Shown in pieces: positions 37,188-46,116 of a stretch of 64,000 bases of DNA; positions within the stretch are counted from its first letter, which is position 1, and each line of letters begins with the position of its first letter. The position numbers were made by a program, and so were the translations under genes. This stretch comes from JACVRW01 sp963739095. Its GTDB lineage: Bacteria; Actinomycetota; Thermoleophilia; Solirubrobacterales; Thermoleophilaceae. The notes below the pieces were generated by a model, which saw nothing but the letters and a program-made list of their open reading frames with translations, made no database searches and was not told where the DNA came from. The stretch lies in NCBI GenBank assembly GCA_963739095.1, contig CAVTZF010000023.1:1-64000 (forward strand), written 5' to 3'.

Positions 37188-37616
37188 GTGGCGGCCACGA
37201 AGGAGTCCCCGAACGGCGTGATCGCCAAGCCGGCCGCGAAGGCGAAGCAGGCTGGTGAGTCAGTCGCCGAGGCGGCCGGGAATGCCAAACGGCCGCTCGC
37301 CGCGGCGGGCCTGACCGCCGCGGCGCTCGCGGGCGGGTTCGCGCTGGGACGCGCGGGCAAGCGCGGCGGACTGCTGCCGCGGCGGCGCAAGGTGCTCGGC
37401 CTGCGGATCGGCCCGAAGACCGGGTTCGAGCGGACCGCCGAGGTGTTCGAGAAGCTGGCGTACGGCCTCGGCTCCGCCACCGGCAAGGCCGTCGCCACGA
37501 CGGACGACGTCCACAAGATCCGCGAGGAGCTCGAGCAGGCGAACCGCCGGTCGCCAGTGGAGGTTCTCCTCGACGGCCTCACCCACCGGCGCGGGGCGCA
37601 CAAGCGCGAGAGCTAG
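37188..37616 (+). CDS. paralogue of the preceding SR-rich protein
   Basis: A 142-residue protein beginning three bases after the previous stop. It shares the start (MAATKESPNG versus MAATNRSSGS when GTG is read as Met), the small hydrophobic segment (AAGLTAAALAGGFALGRA) and the following RRRKVLGLRIGPK (versus RQRKVLGVPVPR). The SR repeat is replaced by a shorter Ala/Lys-rich region (KPAAKAKQAGESVAEAAG). The C-terminal half is an extra helical part. The two form a tandem pair, probably co-translated. Confidence 0.65.
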   Translation: MAATKESPNGVIAKPAAKAKQAGESVAEAAGNAKRPLAAAGLTAAALAGGFALGRAGKRGGLLPRRRKVLGLRIGPKTGFERTAEVFEKLAYGLGSATGKAVATTDDVHKIREELEQANRRSPVEVLLDGLTHRRGAHKRES

Positions 37617-37644
37617 CGAGCGCGGCGGGTACTCTCGTCGGCGG

Positions 37645-38592
37645 ATGAGCGTTTCTCCGCCGACCCGCACCATCCCTGACAACCTGGCCGACCTCGTCGG
37701 CAACACGCCGATGGTGCGGCTCACGCGCGTCGCGCCCGATTGCGACGCCGAGCTGATCGCCAAGCTCGAGGCATACAACCCGGGCGGCAGCGTGAAGGAC
37801 CGCATCGGCGTGTCGATGATCGCCGCCGCCGAGGCCGAGGGCCGGATCGAGCCGGGCCGCAACACGATCGTCGAGTCGACCTCCGGCAACACGGGCCTCG
37901 CGCTTGCGCTCGTCTGCGCAGCGAAGGGCTACGACATCGTCATCACGATGCCGCAGGGCATGAGCCGAGAGCGCGAGAACCTCCTGCGGTTGTACGGCGC
38001 CGAGGTGGTGCTCGTCGAGTCGATGGGCGGCATGAACGAGGCCATCGAGGAGGCGCGCCGGATCTGCCGCGAGCGCGGCGACTGCTACGTGCCCAACCAG
38101 TTCTCGAACCCGGCGAACCCCGAGATCCACCGGCGCACAACCGCCGAGGAGATCTGGCGCGACCTCGAGGGCAAGGTCGACGTGCTGGTCGCGGGCGTGG
38201 GAACCGGAGGCACGATCACGGGCTGCGGCGAGCGCCTCAAGGAGCGCAATCGCGACCTCTACGTCGTGGGGGTCGAGCCGCTCAGCTCCCCGGTGCTGTC
38301 GGGTGGCGACCCGGGCCCGCACAAGATCCAGGGGATCGGGCCGGGCTTCGTGCCCGAGGTGCTGAACCGCGACGTGATCGACGAGGTGGTCCCCGTCGAC
38401 GACGAGGACGCCCTCGAGCTGGCGCGGCTGTGCGCCCGGCGCGAGGGGGTGCTCGCCGGCATCTCGGGCGGCGCGGCGCTGTGGGCCGCCATCCACGTCG
38501 GGTCGCGCCCGGAGATGTCCGGCAAGCGGATCGCCGTGATCATCCCCGACTCGGGCGAGCGCTACGTGAGCACGCCCTTCTTCGCGCCGTGA
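37645..38592 (+). CDS. cysK: cysteine synthase (O-acetylserine sulfhydrylase)
   Basis: A 315-residue fold-type-II PLP enzyme making cysteine from O-acetylserine and sulphide. LVGNTPMVRL opens the fold; NPGGSVKDRIGVSM carries the PLP Lys; VESTSGNTGLALAL binds substrate; GVGTGGTITGCGERL holds the phosphate. The C-terminus SGERYVSTPFF is typical. Next gene is cysE, overlapping by GTGA. Confidence 0.95.
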   Translation: MSVSPPTRTIPDNLADLVGNTPMVRLTRVAPDCDAELIAKLEAYNPGGSVKDRIGVSMIAAAEAEGRIEPGRNTIVESTSGNTGLALALVCAAKGYDIVITMPQGMSRERENLLRLYGAEVVLVESMGGMNEAIEEARRICRERGDCYVPNQFSNPANPEIHRRTTAEEIWRDLEGKVDVLVAGVGTGGTITGCGERLKERNRDLYVVGVEPLSSPVLSGGDPGPHKIQGIGPGFVPEVLNRDVIDEVVPVDDEDALELARLCARREGVLAGISGGAALWAAIHVGSRPEMSGKRIAVIIPDSGERYVSTPFFAP

Positions 38593-39326
38593 TCGGTTCG
38601 GGGACATTCGCCCGCGTCGCGCGCGAGCTGCGCGACGACCTGACCGCGGCTCAGGAGCGCGATCCCGCGGCGCACAGCGTGGGGCGGGTCGAGATGCTGC
38701 TGAGCTACGGCGGCGTCCAGGCGATCCTGTCGTACCGGATCTGCCACGCGCTGCACCAGGCCGGCGTGCCGCTGGTGCCACGCGTGCTGGCGAACGTCAC
38801 CCGCGTCGCCACCGGCATCGAGATCCACCCGGCCGCGCAGATCGGGCGCGGCCTCTTCATCGACCACGGCTCGGGGGTCGTGATCGGCGAGACCGCCGAG
38901 GTCGGCGACCACGTGACGATGTACCAGGGCGTCACGCTCGGTGGCACGGGCTTCGCCCGCGGCAAGCGCCACCCGACGATCGGCGACGAGGTGATGATCG
39001 GCGCCGGCTCGAAGCTGCTCGGCCCGATCGAGGTCGGCGCCAAGTCGAAGATCGGCGCGAACTCCGTCGTCATCCACGACGTGCCGCCGAACTCAACCGT
39101 GGTCGGCAATCCCGGCCACCCCGTCCGCGTCGACGGCAAGAAGCCCTCCGGTCCCGACGCCGACTGGATCCACCTTCCGGACCCGGTCGCCGACGCCATG
39201 CGCGGCCTGGCGAACCGCCTCACCGAGGTCGAGGAGCTGCTTGCGGAGCAGACCGGCCGCAAGCCTCAGGGCACCGAGGTGAAGCCGCTGTCGGCCCGCC
39301 GCGGCCCGGACCCCGCCGGCGGCTGA
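38589..39326 (+). CDS. cysE: serine O-acetyltransferase
   Basis: A 245-residue left-handed beta-helix acetyltransferase that supplies O-acetylserine to CysK. GTG 38589 overlaps the cysK stop. GIEIHPAAQIGRGLFIDHGS, GVVIGETAEVGDHVTMYQGV and KRHPTIGDEVMIGAGSKLLG are the hexapeptide repeats with the catalytic His. The C-terminal tail after VVGNPGHPVRV is longer than usual (about 65 residues) and ends without the Ile used to dock on CysK. The shared operon supports a cysteine-synthesis role. Confidence 0.94.
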   Translation: MIGSGTFARVARELRDDLTAAQERDPAAHSVGRVEMLLSYGGVQAILSYRICHALHQAGVPLVPRVLANVTRVATGIEIHPAAQIGRGLFIDHGSGVVIGETAEVGDHVTMYQGVTLGGTGFARGKRHPTIGDEVMIGAGSKLLGPIEVGAKSKIGANSVVIHDVPPNSTVVGNPGHPVRVDGKKPSGPDADWIHLPDPVADAMRGLANRLTEVEELLAEQTGRKPQGTEVKPLSARRGPDPAGG

Positions 39327-39333
39327 GAGCGCG

Positions 39334-40206
39334 TCAGTAGTAGACCGTCCGCGTGCGGTGCCGCGGGATCGCCTTGTACTCGGGCGCCTGGCCGCGGTTC
39401 CAGAGCCACGTGTCCAGAACGCGCGGTGGCGTGCCGAGCCGCTCGGCGATCAGCTCGCAGGCGTGCACCGCGCAAGCCCGGATCTCACGCTCCTCGGGGC
39501 CGGGTGGGAGCAGCTCGCCCGCGTCGATCCGGGCGGCGAGCTCCGCGTCGTAGCGCAGCACTCCGTCGACCCGGAGCACGTGCGGTACGAGGTTGTCGGC
39601 GAAGATCGTCAGCCGGTCGAGGTCCCCGAAGGACGCGACTCCCGCCAACGCCAGGTCGTTCGGAGTGATCTGCGCCCGCTTCCAGAACCCGGCGTCGTCG
39701 AAGAAGGGCATGCCGGCGGCCAGCATCGAGGCCAGCCGCTCCGCGGACCCACCGGCCTCGCCAACCAGCTGCAGTGCGCTGCGCTCGCCCAGAAACGACC
39801 CAAGCGAGCGCAACGCCTCCGCGTACAGGCCCATGAGCTCGTGATCGGGCTCCTGACCGAGGACGGCGGCGACGTCGGGACCCGAGAGCGACCGCAGCTC
39901 CTCATTCGACCAGCGCCGCCCCGAGCGAAAGAAGTCCGCAAGCCCCCAGGCCACGGTGAAGTAGCCGGAGCACCCCGGCCGCTTGCGCAGCGTCGGGAAC
40001 CAGCCCGAGCCGAAGTTGATGGCGTCCAGGGTCAGCATGTAGCTCGCCACGTCATCGGCCGGCCCCTCCAGGAAGTGCCGTTGCGGGTCCAGGGCGGGCG
40101 GCGGAGCGGGCGACAGCTCCCCGAGCCGGTCGAGGTCGATCGACACGAAGCGCGCGCTCTCCGCGATCGCCCGGCAGGTGCTGCGCACGTCGTCTGTCAG
40201 ACCCAT
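39334..40206 (-). CDS. queuosine salvage protein (DUF2419 / Qng1-like nucleosidase)
   Basis: A 290-residue protein. MLTLDAINFGSGWFPTLRKR, GFWKRAQITPNDLALAG, LTIFADNLVPHVLRVDGVLR and EREIRACAVHACELIAERLG match the Q-salvage family. Its best-known members release queuine from queuosine 5'-phosphate. ATG 40206 was chosen; a TTG at 40215 is in frame. It ends 7 bases from the cysE stop on the opposite strand. The substrate in this organism is inferred. Confidence 0.85.
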   Translation of the reverse strand: MGLTDDVRSTCRAIAESARFVSIDLDRLGELSPAPPPALDPQRHFLEGPADDVASYMLTLDAINFGSGWFPTLRKRPGCSGYFTVAWGLADFFRSGRRWSNEELRSLSGPDVAAVLGQEPDHELMGLYAEALRSLGSFLGERSALQLVGEAGGSAERLASMLAAGMPFFDDAGFWKRAQITPNDLALAGVASFGDLDRLTIFADNLVPHVLRVDGVLRYDAELAARIDAGELLPPGPEEREIRACAVHACELIAERLGTPPRVLDTWLWNRGQAPEYKAIPRHRTRTVYY

Positions 40207-40232
40207 CAGCGGCAATTCCTACACTGCGCCCG

Positions 40233-41093
40233 GTGGCGCCCGCCTTCGCCTGCCATCGGCTGACCAAGCGCTACGGCGCCACCGTCGCGCTTGCGGCCGT
40301 CGATCTCGAGGTGGAGCGGGGCGAGCTGCTCGGCCTGCTGGGCCCGAACGGCGCGGGCAAGTCGACGCTCACGAAGATCGCCTGCGGCCTCGTGCGCGCG
40401 ACGGAAGGCGACGCCGAGGTCGAGGGGGTGCCGGCCGGGTCGCCCCCCGCGCGCAGGGCCATCGGCTACCTCGCCGAGCTGTTCCGCTTCCCCGACTGGC
40501 TGTCCGCGGACGAGCTGCTCGCGCTCCACCAGTCGCTCGCCGGCTCCGACGGCGGTGCCCGCGAGCGTGCCGAGCTGCTGGAGCTCGTCGAACTGGGCGA
40601 GGCGCGCGCGACCCGAGTCGACGCGATGTCGAAGGGCATGCAGCAGCGCCTCGGGATCGCCCAGGCCCTCGTCGGCGAGCCGAGCCTTCTGATGCTCGAC
40701 GAGCCGACAAGCGCCCTCGACCCCATCGGCCGCCGGATCGTGCGCGACCTCCTCACCGGGCTGCGCGACCGCGGCGTCGCCGTCGTCCTCAACTCGCACC
40801 TGCTGAGCGAGGTCGAGCTCGTCTGCGACCGCGTCGCGATCCTGAACCACGGCCGCATCGTCGCGAGGGGAACGCCGGACGAGCTCGTGCGGCCGCGCGG
40901 AGTCGAGATCGAGACCGGCACCGGCCTGCGCAGCTACCCGAGCGCCACGCGCGAGGAGGTGCCCGGGCTCGTCGCCGAGCTGGTCGAGCAGGGCGAGGAC
41001 GTCTACGAGGTGCGGCTGCTCTCGTCGAGCCTCGAGGACGCGTACCTGGAGGCGGTCGGAGGCCCGGCGGAGCCGGCCGGGGAGCTCGCGTGA
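40233..41093 (+). CDS. ABC transporter ATP-binding protein
   Basis: A 286-residue ATPase: Walker A LLGPNGAGKSTLTKIACGL, signature SKGMQQRLGIAQALVGEPS, Walker B LLMLDEPTSALDP, H-loop LNSHLLSEVE. The C-terminal extension of about 70 residues is common in ABC-2 drug/lipid exporters (DrrA/CcmA type). The start is GTG, 26 bases from the divergent Q-salvage gene. The partner permease overlaps by GTGA. Confidence 0.92.
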   Translation: MAPAFACHRLTKRYGATVALAAVDLEVERGELLGLLGPNGAGKSTLTKIACGLVRATEGDAEVEGVPAGSPPARRAIGYLAELFRFPDWLSADELLALHQSLAGSDGGARERAELLELVELGEARATRVDAMSKGMQQRLGIAQALVGEPSLLMLDEPTSALDPIGRRIVRDLLTGLRDRGVAVVLNSHLLSEVELVCDRVAILNHGRIVARGTPDELVRPRGVEIETGTGLRSYPSATREEVPGLVAELVEQGEDVYEVRLLSSSLEDAYLEAVGGPAEPAGELA

Positions 41094-41941
41094 GCGGCGT
41101 GCTCGTCATCGCCCGCTACGCGCTGCGCGAGTGCGTGCGCCGGCGTGTGATCGCGGTGGTGCTCGTGCTCACGTTGATGTTCCTGGCGCTCTACACGCTC
41201 GGCGCCGACGTCGCCTTCCGCGAGGTCGACGACTTCTCGGGGGAGGACCCGCTCGACGAGCTCGTGCTGACCGGATCGACGCTCCTCGGCCTCGCGATGT
41301 TCACGACGCTGTTCCTCGGGGCGGTGCTCGGCGCCTTCCTCACGCTCGGCGCGGTCCGCGGCGACGCCGAGCGCGGCTTGCTGCAGCCGCTCGTCGTGCG
41401 GCCGGTCGGGCGGACGAGCCTGCTGCTGGGCCGCTTCGTCGGAGCGGCCGTCGTCTGCGCCGCGTATGTCGGGGCCGTCTACACGCTGTCGGTCCTGATC
41501 ACGGGGATCACCGGCGGCTGGTGGCCCGACAGCCCGGTGCTGCCCGGGCTGGGCCTGGTCGTCGCGGTGCTCGTGATCGCCGCGCTGTCGCTGCTCGGCT
41601 CGGTGTTCCTCAGCTCGACCGCAAACGGCATCGCGGTCTTCATGCTCTTCGGTGCCGGGCTCGCGGCGGGCCTGCTCGGCCAGATCGGGGACGCCTTGAG
41701 CGTCGAAACGCTCGAGGACGTCGCCAAGGTGACCTCATGGTTGCTGCCCTTCGAGGCGCTCTACCAGGCCGGGCTCGACGCGCTCACCGAGGACGTGCGC
41801 GGGGTGACCGGCGTGATCGTGCGGCTGGGGCCGTTCGGCGGTGCGCAGGAGGGTGGACCGCTCCTGTGGCTGTGGACGGTCGGCTACCTCGTACTCGTCG
41901 GCACCGCTGCGCACGTGGCGTTCGGTCGCCGTGACCTGTAG
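41090..41941 (+). CDS. ABC-2 type permease
   Basis: A 283-residue integral membrane protein with six hydrophobic segments (VIAVVLVLTLMFLALYTLG through LWTVGYLVLVGTAAHVAF). RGDAERGLLQPLVVRPVGRT is the typical ABC-2 coupling region. Together with the ATPase it forms an exporter; substrate unknown. Confidence 0.88.
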   Translation: MSGVLVIARYALRECVRRRVIAVVLVLTLMFLALYTLGADVAFREVDDFSGEDPLDELVLTGSTLLGLAMFTTLFLGAVLGAFLTLGAVRGDAERGLLQPLVVRPVGRTSLLLGRFVGAAVVCAAYVGAVYTLSVLITGITGGWWPDSPVLPGLGLVVAVLVIAALSLLGSVFLSSTANGIAVFMLFGAGLAAGLLGQIGDALSVETLEDVAKVTSWLLPFEALYQAGLDALTEDVRGVTGVIVRLGPFGGAQEGGPLLWLWTVGYLVLVGTAAHVAFGRRDL

Positions 41942-41987
41942 GGCGGGGCTACTGGCGGACGTCCCCGACCGGCGGCAAACTGGACCC

Positions 41988-42782
41988 ATGGCATTCGAAG
42001 AGCTCAAGGCAAAGCAGGGCGTCATGTGGGGCAACGGCCCCTACGCGCGCGTAAGCGAGCACCTGAAGATCGCCCACGACCACCTCTTCCGGGAGGTCCC
42101 CCCGCAGTCCGGCGAGCGCTGGCTGGACGTGGCCACCGGCACCGGTGAGATCGCTCGTCCCGCGGCGCGGGCCGGGGCGCGGGTGACCGGACTCGACCTC
42201 GCACCCGATCTGATCGAAACGGCGCGCGAGCGAGCAAGCGAGGAGGGCCTGGAGATCCGCTTCGAGGTCGGCGACGCCGAGGCGCTCCCCTACGAGGACG
42301 GGAGCTTCGACACCGTGACCTCGACCTTCGGCGTGATGTTCGCCCCGGACCACGCGGCCGTGGCGCGCGAGCTTGCCCGCGTCTGCCGCCCGGGCGGCCG
42401 CCTCGCGCTGCTCACCTGGGACTCCGAGCGCGGCGTGGCCGAGTTCTTCAAGATCATGGCCGCGTACCAGCCGCCGCGGCCGGAGGGCGTCGGAAACCCG
42501 TTCTCCTGGGGCGACAGGCAGTACGTGACCGACAAGCTGGGCGAGGACTTCGAGCTGCGCTTCGAGGAGGGCGACTGCCCGCAGCCGGGCAGCTCCTCGG
42601 AGGACGTCTGGGAGCTGTTCGCCACCTCCTACGGGCCAACGAAGACGCTCGTGGACGGGCTCGATGACGAGCGCCGCGAGGCGCTCCACTCCGACTGGCT
42701 CACGTACTTCGACCAGTTCAGCGGGAACGGCGGGGTCTCCCAGCCGCGTCCCTACCTGCTGGTGCTCGGCACCCGCCGCTGA
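41988..42782 (+). CDS. class-I SAM-dependent methyltransferase
   Basis: A 264-residue enzyme. SAM motif I is WLDVATGTGEIARPAARAG, followed by VTGLDLAPDLIETARERA, GDAEALPYEDGSFDTVTSTF and VCRPGGRLALLTWD. It resembles the UbiE/small-molecule methyltransferase group. The substrate is unknown. It lies between the exporter and pcrA. Confidence 0.88.
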   Translation: MAFEELKAKQGVMWGNGPYARVSEHLKIAHDHLFREVPPQSGERWLDVATGTGEIARPAARAGARVTGLDLAPDLIETARERASEEGLEIRFEVGDAEALPYEDGSFDTVTSTFGVMFAPDHAAVARELARVCRPGGRLALLTWDSERGVAEFFKIMAAYQPPRPEGVGNPFSWGDRQYVTDKLGEDFELRFEEGDCPQPGSSSEDVWELFATSYGPTKTLVDGLDDERREALHSDWLTYFDQFSGNGGVSQPRPYLLVLGTRR

Positions 42783-42801
42783 CGCATCTATCGTTGGCCG
42801 G

Positions 42802-44979
42802 GTGAGCACCCCGGTCGCAACCGACGCCCTGCTCGAGGGCCTGAACGCGCCTCAGCGCGAGGCCGTCGTGCACGGCGAGGGGCCGCTGCTGATCCTCGCC
42901 GGGGCCGGCTCTGGGAAGACCCGGGTGCTCACCCACCGCATCGCCCACCTGGTCGGGACCGGTCAGGCCCGGCCCGCTGAGATCCTCGCGATCACGTTCA
43001 CCAACAAGGCGGCGAAGGAGATGCGCGAGCGGGTCCAGGCGCTCGTCGGCGGGCGCGCCCGCGCCATGTGGGTGATGACCTTCCACTCGGCCTGCGCACG
43101 CATGCTGCGCAGCGACGCCGACAAGCTCGGCTACACGCGCGGCTTCACGATCTACGACGAGCAGGATTCGCTGCGGCTCGTCAAGAACTGCATCGAGGAG
43201 CTCGACGTCGACCCCAAGCGCTTCGCGCCGCGCGGCATCAGGCGCCAGATCTCGGACGCCAAGAACGTGCTGCAGGACGCCGAGGCGTACCGGATCAAGG
43301 TGTCGACCTTCTTCGAGCAGACGGCGGCGGACGTGTACGAGCTCTACGAGCAGCGCCTGCACGCCGCCAACGCGATGGATTTCGACGACCTGCTGTTCCG
43401 CTGCGTGAACCTCTTCGAGCTCTTCCCCGAGGTCCGCGACCGCTACCGGCGCTCGTTCCGGCATGTGCTCGTCGACGAGTACCAGGACACGAACCGCGCC
43501 CAGTATCGCTGGCTCCAGCTGCTCTGCGAGGAGCACCGCAACCTCTGCGTCGTCGGCGACGACGACCAGTCGATCTACCGCTTCCGCGGCGCGGACATCC
43601 GCAACATCCTCGACTTCGAGGACGACTTCCCGGACGCCCAGGTGGTCAAGCTCGAGCAGAACTACCGCTCGACGCAGACGATCCTGAACGCCTCCAACGC
43701 GGTGATCTCGAACAACCGCGCCCGCAAGGACAAGTTCCTCTGGTCCGAGCTCGGCGAGGGCGAGCCCGTGCACGTGCGCGAGCTCGAGGACGAGCACGCC
43801 GAGGCGCGCTTCGTCGTGTCGGAGATCGAGCGGCTCGTGGACGAGGGTGAGTCGCGCGACGAGATCGCCGTCTTCTACCGGACGAACGCGCAGAGCCGCG
43901 TGCTCGAGGACATGCTCGTGCGCTACGGCGTCGGGTACCAGGTCATCGGCGGCACGCGCTTCTATGAGCGGGCCGAGATCAAGGATGCGCTCGCCTACCT
44001 GACGATGCTCGTCAACCCGGCCGACACGGTCGCTTTCGGCCGCGTCGTCAACACCCCACGGCGAGGCATCGGCAACACGTCGCAGGCGCGCATCACGAAC
44101 TACGCGAGCACGCTCGGCGAGCCGGTCTGGAACGTCGCCGCCGCGCCTGAGGCGGTGCCCGGACTCGGCACAGCGGCGATCAAGGCCGTCGAGCGCTTCA
44201 TGTCAGTGATGGAGCGCCTGCGTGAGCGCGCGGAAGGCGGCGCGAGCGTCGGCGACCTGCTCTCCGAGACGCTCGATGAGAGCGGTTACACGGACGCGCT
44301 GCGTGCGGAGCGCACCGTCGAGTCGCAGGTGCGGCTGGAGAACCTCGAGGAGCTCGTGGGCGTGGCGCGCGAGTACGAGGCGCAGGCCGAGGAGGGCTCG
44401 GTCGAGGAGTTCCTGCAGCAGATCGCGCTCTTCTCAGAGCAGGACAACCTGCGCGACGAGCTGGGCATCGTGACGCTGATGACGATGCACAACGCGAAGG
44501 GACTCGAGTTCGGGATCGTCTTCATCATCGGGCTCGAGGACGGCGTCTTCCCGCACATGCGCTCGATCGAGTCGGGCGACCTGGAGGAGGAGCGACGGCT
44601 CGCGTACGTCGGCATCACGCGCGCCAAGCGCGTCCTCTACCTGACGCACGCGCGCACGCGGGCGCTGTTCGGGAACCGCGACTGGAACGTCCGCAGCCGC
44701 TTCATCGACGAGATCCCAATTGAGTTCACCGATCAGGAGCCCGACGCGCCGCGCGGGCTGGCAGCCGCCGCCACCTGGGGCGGAGGGGCGTCGGTGCCCG
44801 AGCCGGAGCCGGCAGGGGCGGGCGCGAGCTTCGCGCTGGGCGACGACGTCGTGCACGCCCAGTTCGGCGAGGGCGTCGTGACCGGGGTCGAGCCCGGCGG
44901 CCTCGTGGTGGTGCGCTTCGCCGGCGACGGCTCGGAGCGCAAGCTGATGGCGGATTACGCGCCGCTCAAGCGCCGCTAG
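42802..44979 (+). CDS. pcrA: UvrD/PcrA-family DNA helicase
   Basis: A 725-residue SF1A 3'-5' helicase: Q motif LNAPQREAV, Walker A ILAGAGSGKTRVLTHRI, TFTNKAAKEMRERV, Walker B LVDEYQDTNRAQY, GDDDQSIYRFRGAD, LEQNYRS, TMHNAKGLEF and RRLAYVGITRAKRVLYLTHA. The C-terminal domain (VVHAQFGEGVVTGVE, VRFAGDGSERKLMADYAPLK) is the Tudor-like RNA-polymerase contact known in PcrA. GTG start at 42802. Involved in DNA repair and replication-transcription conflict. Its stop shares CTAG with the convergent neighbour. Confidence 0.96.
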   Translation: MSTPVATDALLEGLNAPQREAVVHGEGPLLILAGAGSGKTRVLTHRIAHLVGTGQARPAEILAITFTNKAAKEMRERVQALVGGRARAMWVMTFHSACARMLRSDADKLGYTRGFTIYDEQDSLRLVKNCIEELDVDPKRFAPRGIRRQISDAKNVLQDAEAYRIKVSTFFEQTAADVYELYEQRLHAANAMDFDDLLFRCVNLFELFPEVRDRYRRSFRHVLVDEYQDTNRAQYRWLQLLCEEHRNLCVVGDDDQSIYRFRGADIRNILDFEDDFPDAQVVKLEQNYRSTQTILNASNAVISNNRARKDKFLWSELGEGEPVHVRELEDEHAEARFVVSEIERLVDEGESRDEIAVFYRTNAQSRVLEDMLVRYGVGYQVIGGTRFYERAEIKDALAYLTMLVNPADTVAFGRVVNTPRRGIGNTSQARITNYASTLGEPVWNVAAAPEAVPGLGTAAIKAVERFMSVMERLRERAEGGASVGDLLSETLDESGYTDALRAERTVESQVRLENLEELVGVAREYEAQAEEGSVEEFLQQIALFSEQDNLRDELGIVTLMTMHNAKGLEFGIVFIIGLEDGVFPHMRSIESGDLEEERRLAYVGITRAKRVLYLTHARTRALFGNRDWNVRSRFIDEIPIEFTDQEPDAPRGLAAAATWGGGASVPEPEPAGAGASFALGDDVVHAQFGEGVVTGVEPGGLVVVRFAGDGSERKLMADYAPLKRR

Positions 44980-46058
44980 CAGGCCGGCGAGCGGCCGTCG
45001 ATCGAGACCACTCGGATGCGCACGCGGCCGCCGCAGCCGACGGCGACTGCCGCCCGCGCGCCTTGCGCGTCGAAGTTCTCGCGAGCGCGCCGGTCGCCGA
45101 AGGCGACAATCGTCCGGCGGCTGCCGCCGTTGCGAATGGACTCGAGGCGCAGCGGCCGCCGCTCGCCGGCCAGATACACGACGCCGCCGCGCACGAGCCG
45201 GGCGTCCCAGCAGGGAGTGACGGGCTGCTGCTCGAGCGCCGATCCGCCGGCGGTGCGCAGCCAGAGGCGGCTGCGCCAGCACGTGCGACGGCCGATTCGC
45301 TGCGATCCCACGCTCACGGCGAGCCGCCCGTCCGCGGCTACGTCGATGCCGTGCAGGCTGCCGGGAGGCAGGGGGGCCGAGAACAGCTCCGCGCCGCTGT
45401 TCGCGTTGTGCACCCGGACGAGCCCGGCGTGCACGCTCGCGACGAAGCGGCCCGCGAGCGCGACGTCGGCGAGCGTCCCGCTGCCGAGGTCGATCGTGTT
45501 CGTCGATCCGCCCCCGAGGTCGCGCACCTCGATGCGCGCCTGATCGTCACACGGATCCGGGTCGTATGCGACCCGGTCGCCGGCCAGCGCGAAGACGTTC
45601 ACGACCGTCTGCTGGTCCGTGGCGCATGCGAACAGCTGCGCGAGCCCGCCTCCGTTGCGGTCACCCGCGAACAGCCGCTCGGCCGCGAAGTCCTGCTCGC
45701 TTGTCGTGCCGAACTCCGAGCGCGCGAGCACGAAGCGGCTTGGGGAGAGCTCGAACGACACGCTCGAGAAGAAGGAGTTCGAGCCACCGGGCAACGAGCG
45801 GATGCGACCGCTCCTGAGCGTGTGGAAGCCGCTCGGGCCGAATGAACGGATCCGGTAGCGCGTGTCGGCCTCGAACCCGCAGCTGCCGGGGGAGGCGCAG
45901 CGCGTCTCCTCCCAGGCAACACGGTTGCCAGCCAGCAGCGGCCCCTCGGCGAGCCGGTCAGCGGGAGTCAGGCTCTGCAGCACGCGCGCCGGGGCCACGG
46001 CGGGAAGGGCTGCGAGCACCACCAGCGCCAGCAGGGCGGCGCGCCACGCGAGTCTCAT
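44976..46058 (-). CDS. secreted beta-propeller-like protein of unknown function
   Basis: A 360-residue protein with a signal peptide (AALLALVVLAALPAVAPARV). It consists of repeated short beta-strand units such as AGNRVAWEETRC, LAGDRVAYDPDPC, LAGRFVASVHAGL and RGGVVYLAGERR, suggesting a propeller. Six to eight Cys suggest disulphides. It is a type often found in Thermoleophilia and not assigned a role. ATG 46058 was chosen because it begins the signal peptide. Confidence 0.7.
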   Translation of the reverse strand: MRLAWRAALLALVVLAALPAVAPARVLQSLTPADRLAEGPLLAGNRVAWEETRCASPGSCGFEADTRYRIRSFGPSGFHTLRSGRIRSLPGGSNSFFSSVSFELSPSRFVLARSEFGTTSEQDFAAERLFAGDRNGGGLAQLFACATDQQTVVNVFALAGDRVAYDPDPCDDQARIEVRDLGGGSTNTIDLGSGTLADVALAGRFVASVHAGLVRVHNANSGAELFSAPLPPGSLHGIDVAADGRLAVSVGSQRIGRRTCWRSRLWLRTAGGSALEQQPVTPCWDARLVRGGVVYLAGERRPLRLESIRNGGSRRTIVAFGDRRARENFDAQGARAAVAVGCGGRVRIRVVSIDGRSPAC

Positions 46059-46116
46059 GCCCGTTAGAACCCGCCGCGCGGGCCGTCGTTTCGCTGCACT
46101 ATGCTGCCGCGCGCTC

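Noticed and set aside
36572..37258. Alternative frames through the SR-rich gene giving Gln/Arg-rich proteins
   Set aside because: They arise from the Ser/Arg codon repeat read out of frame, and the frame chosen keeps the motif shared with the downstream paralogue.
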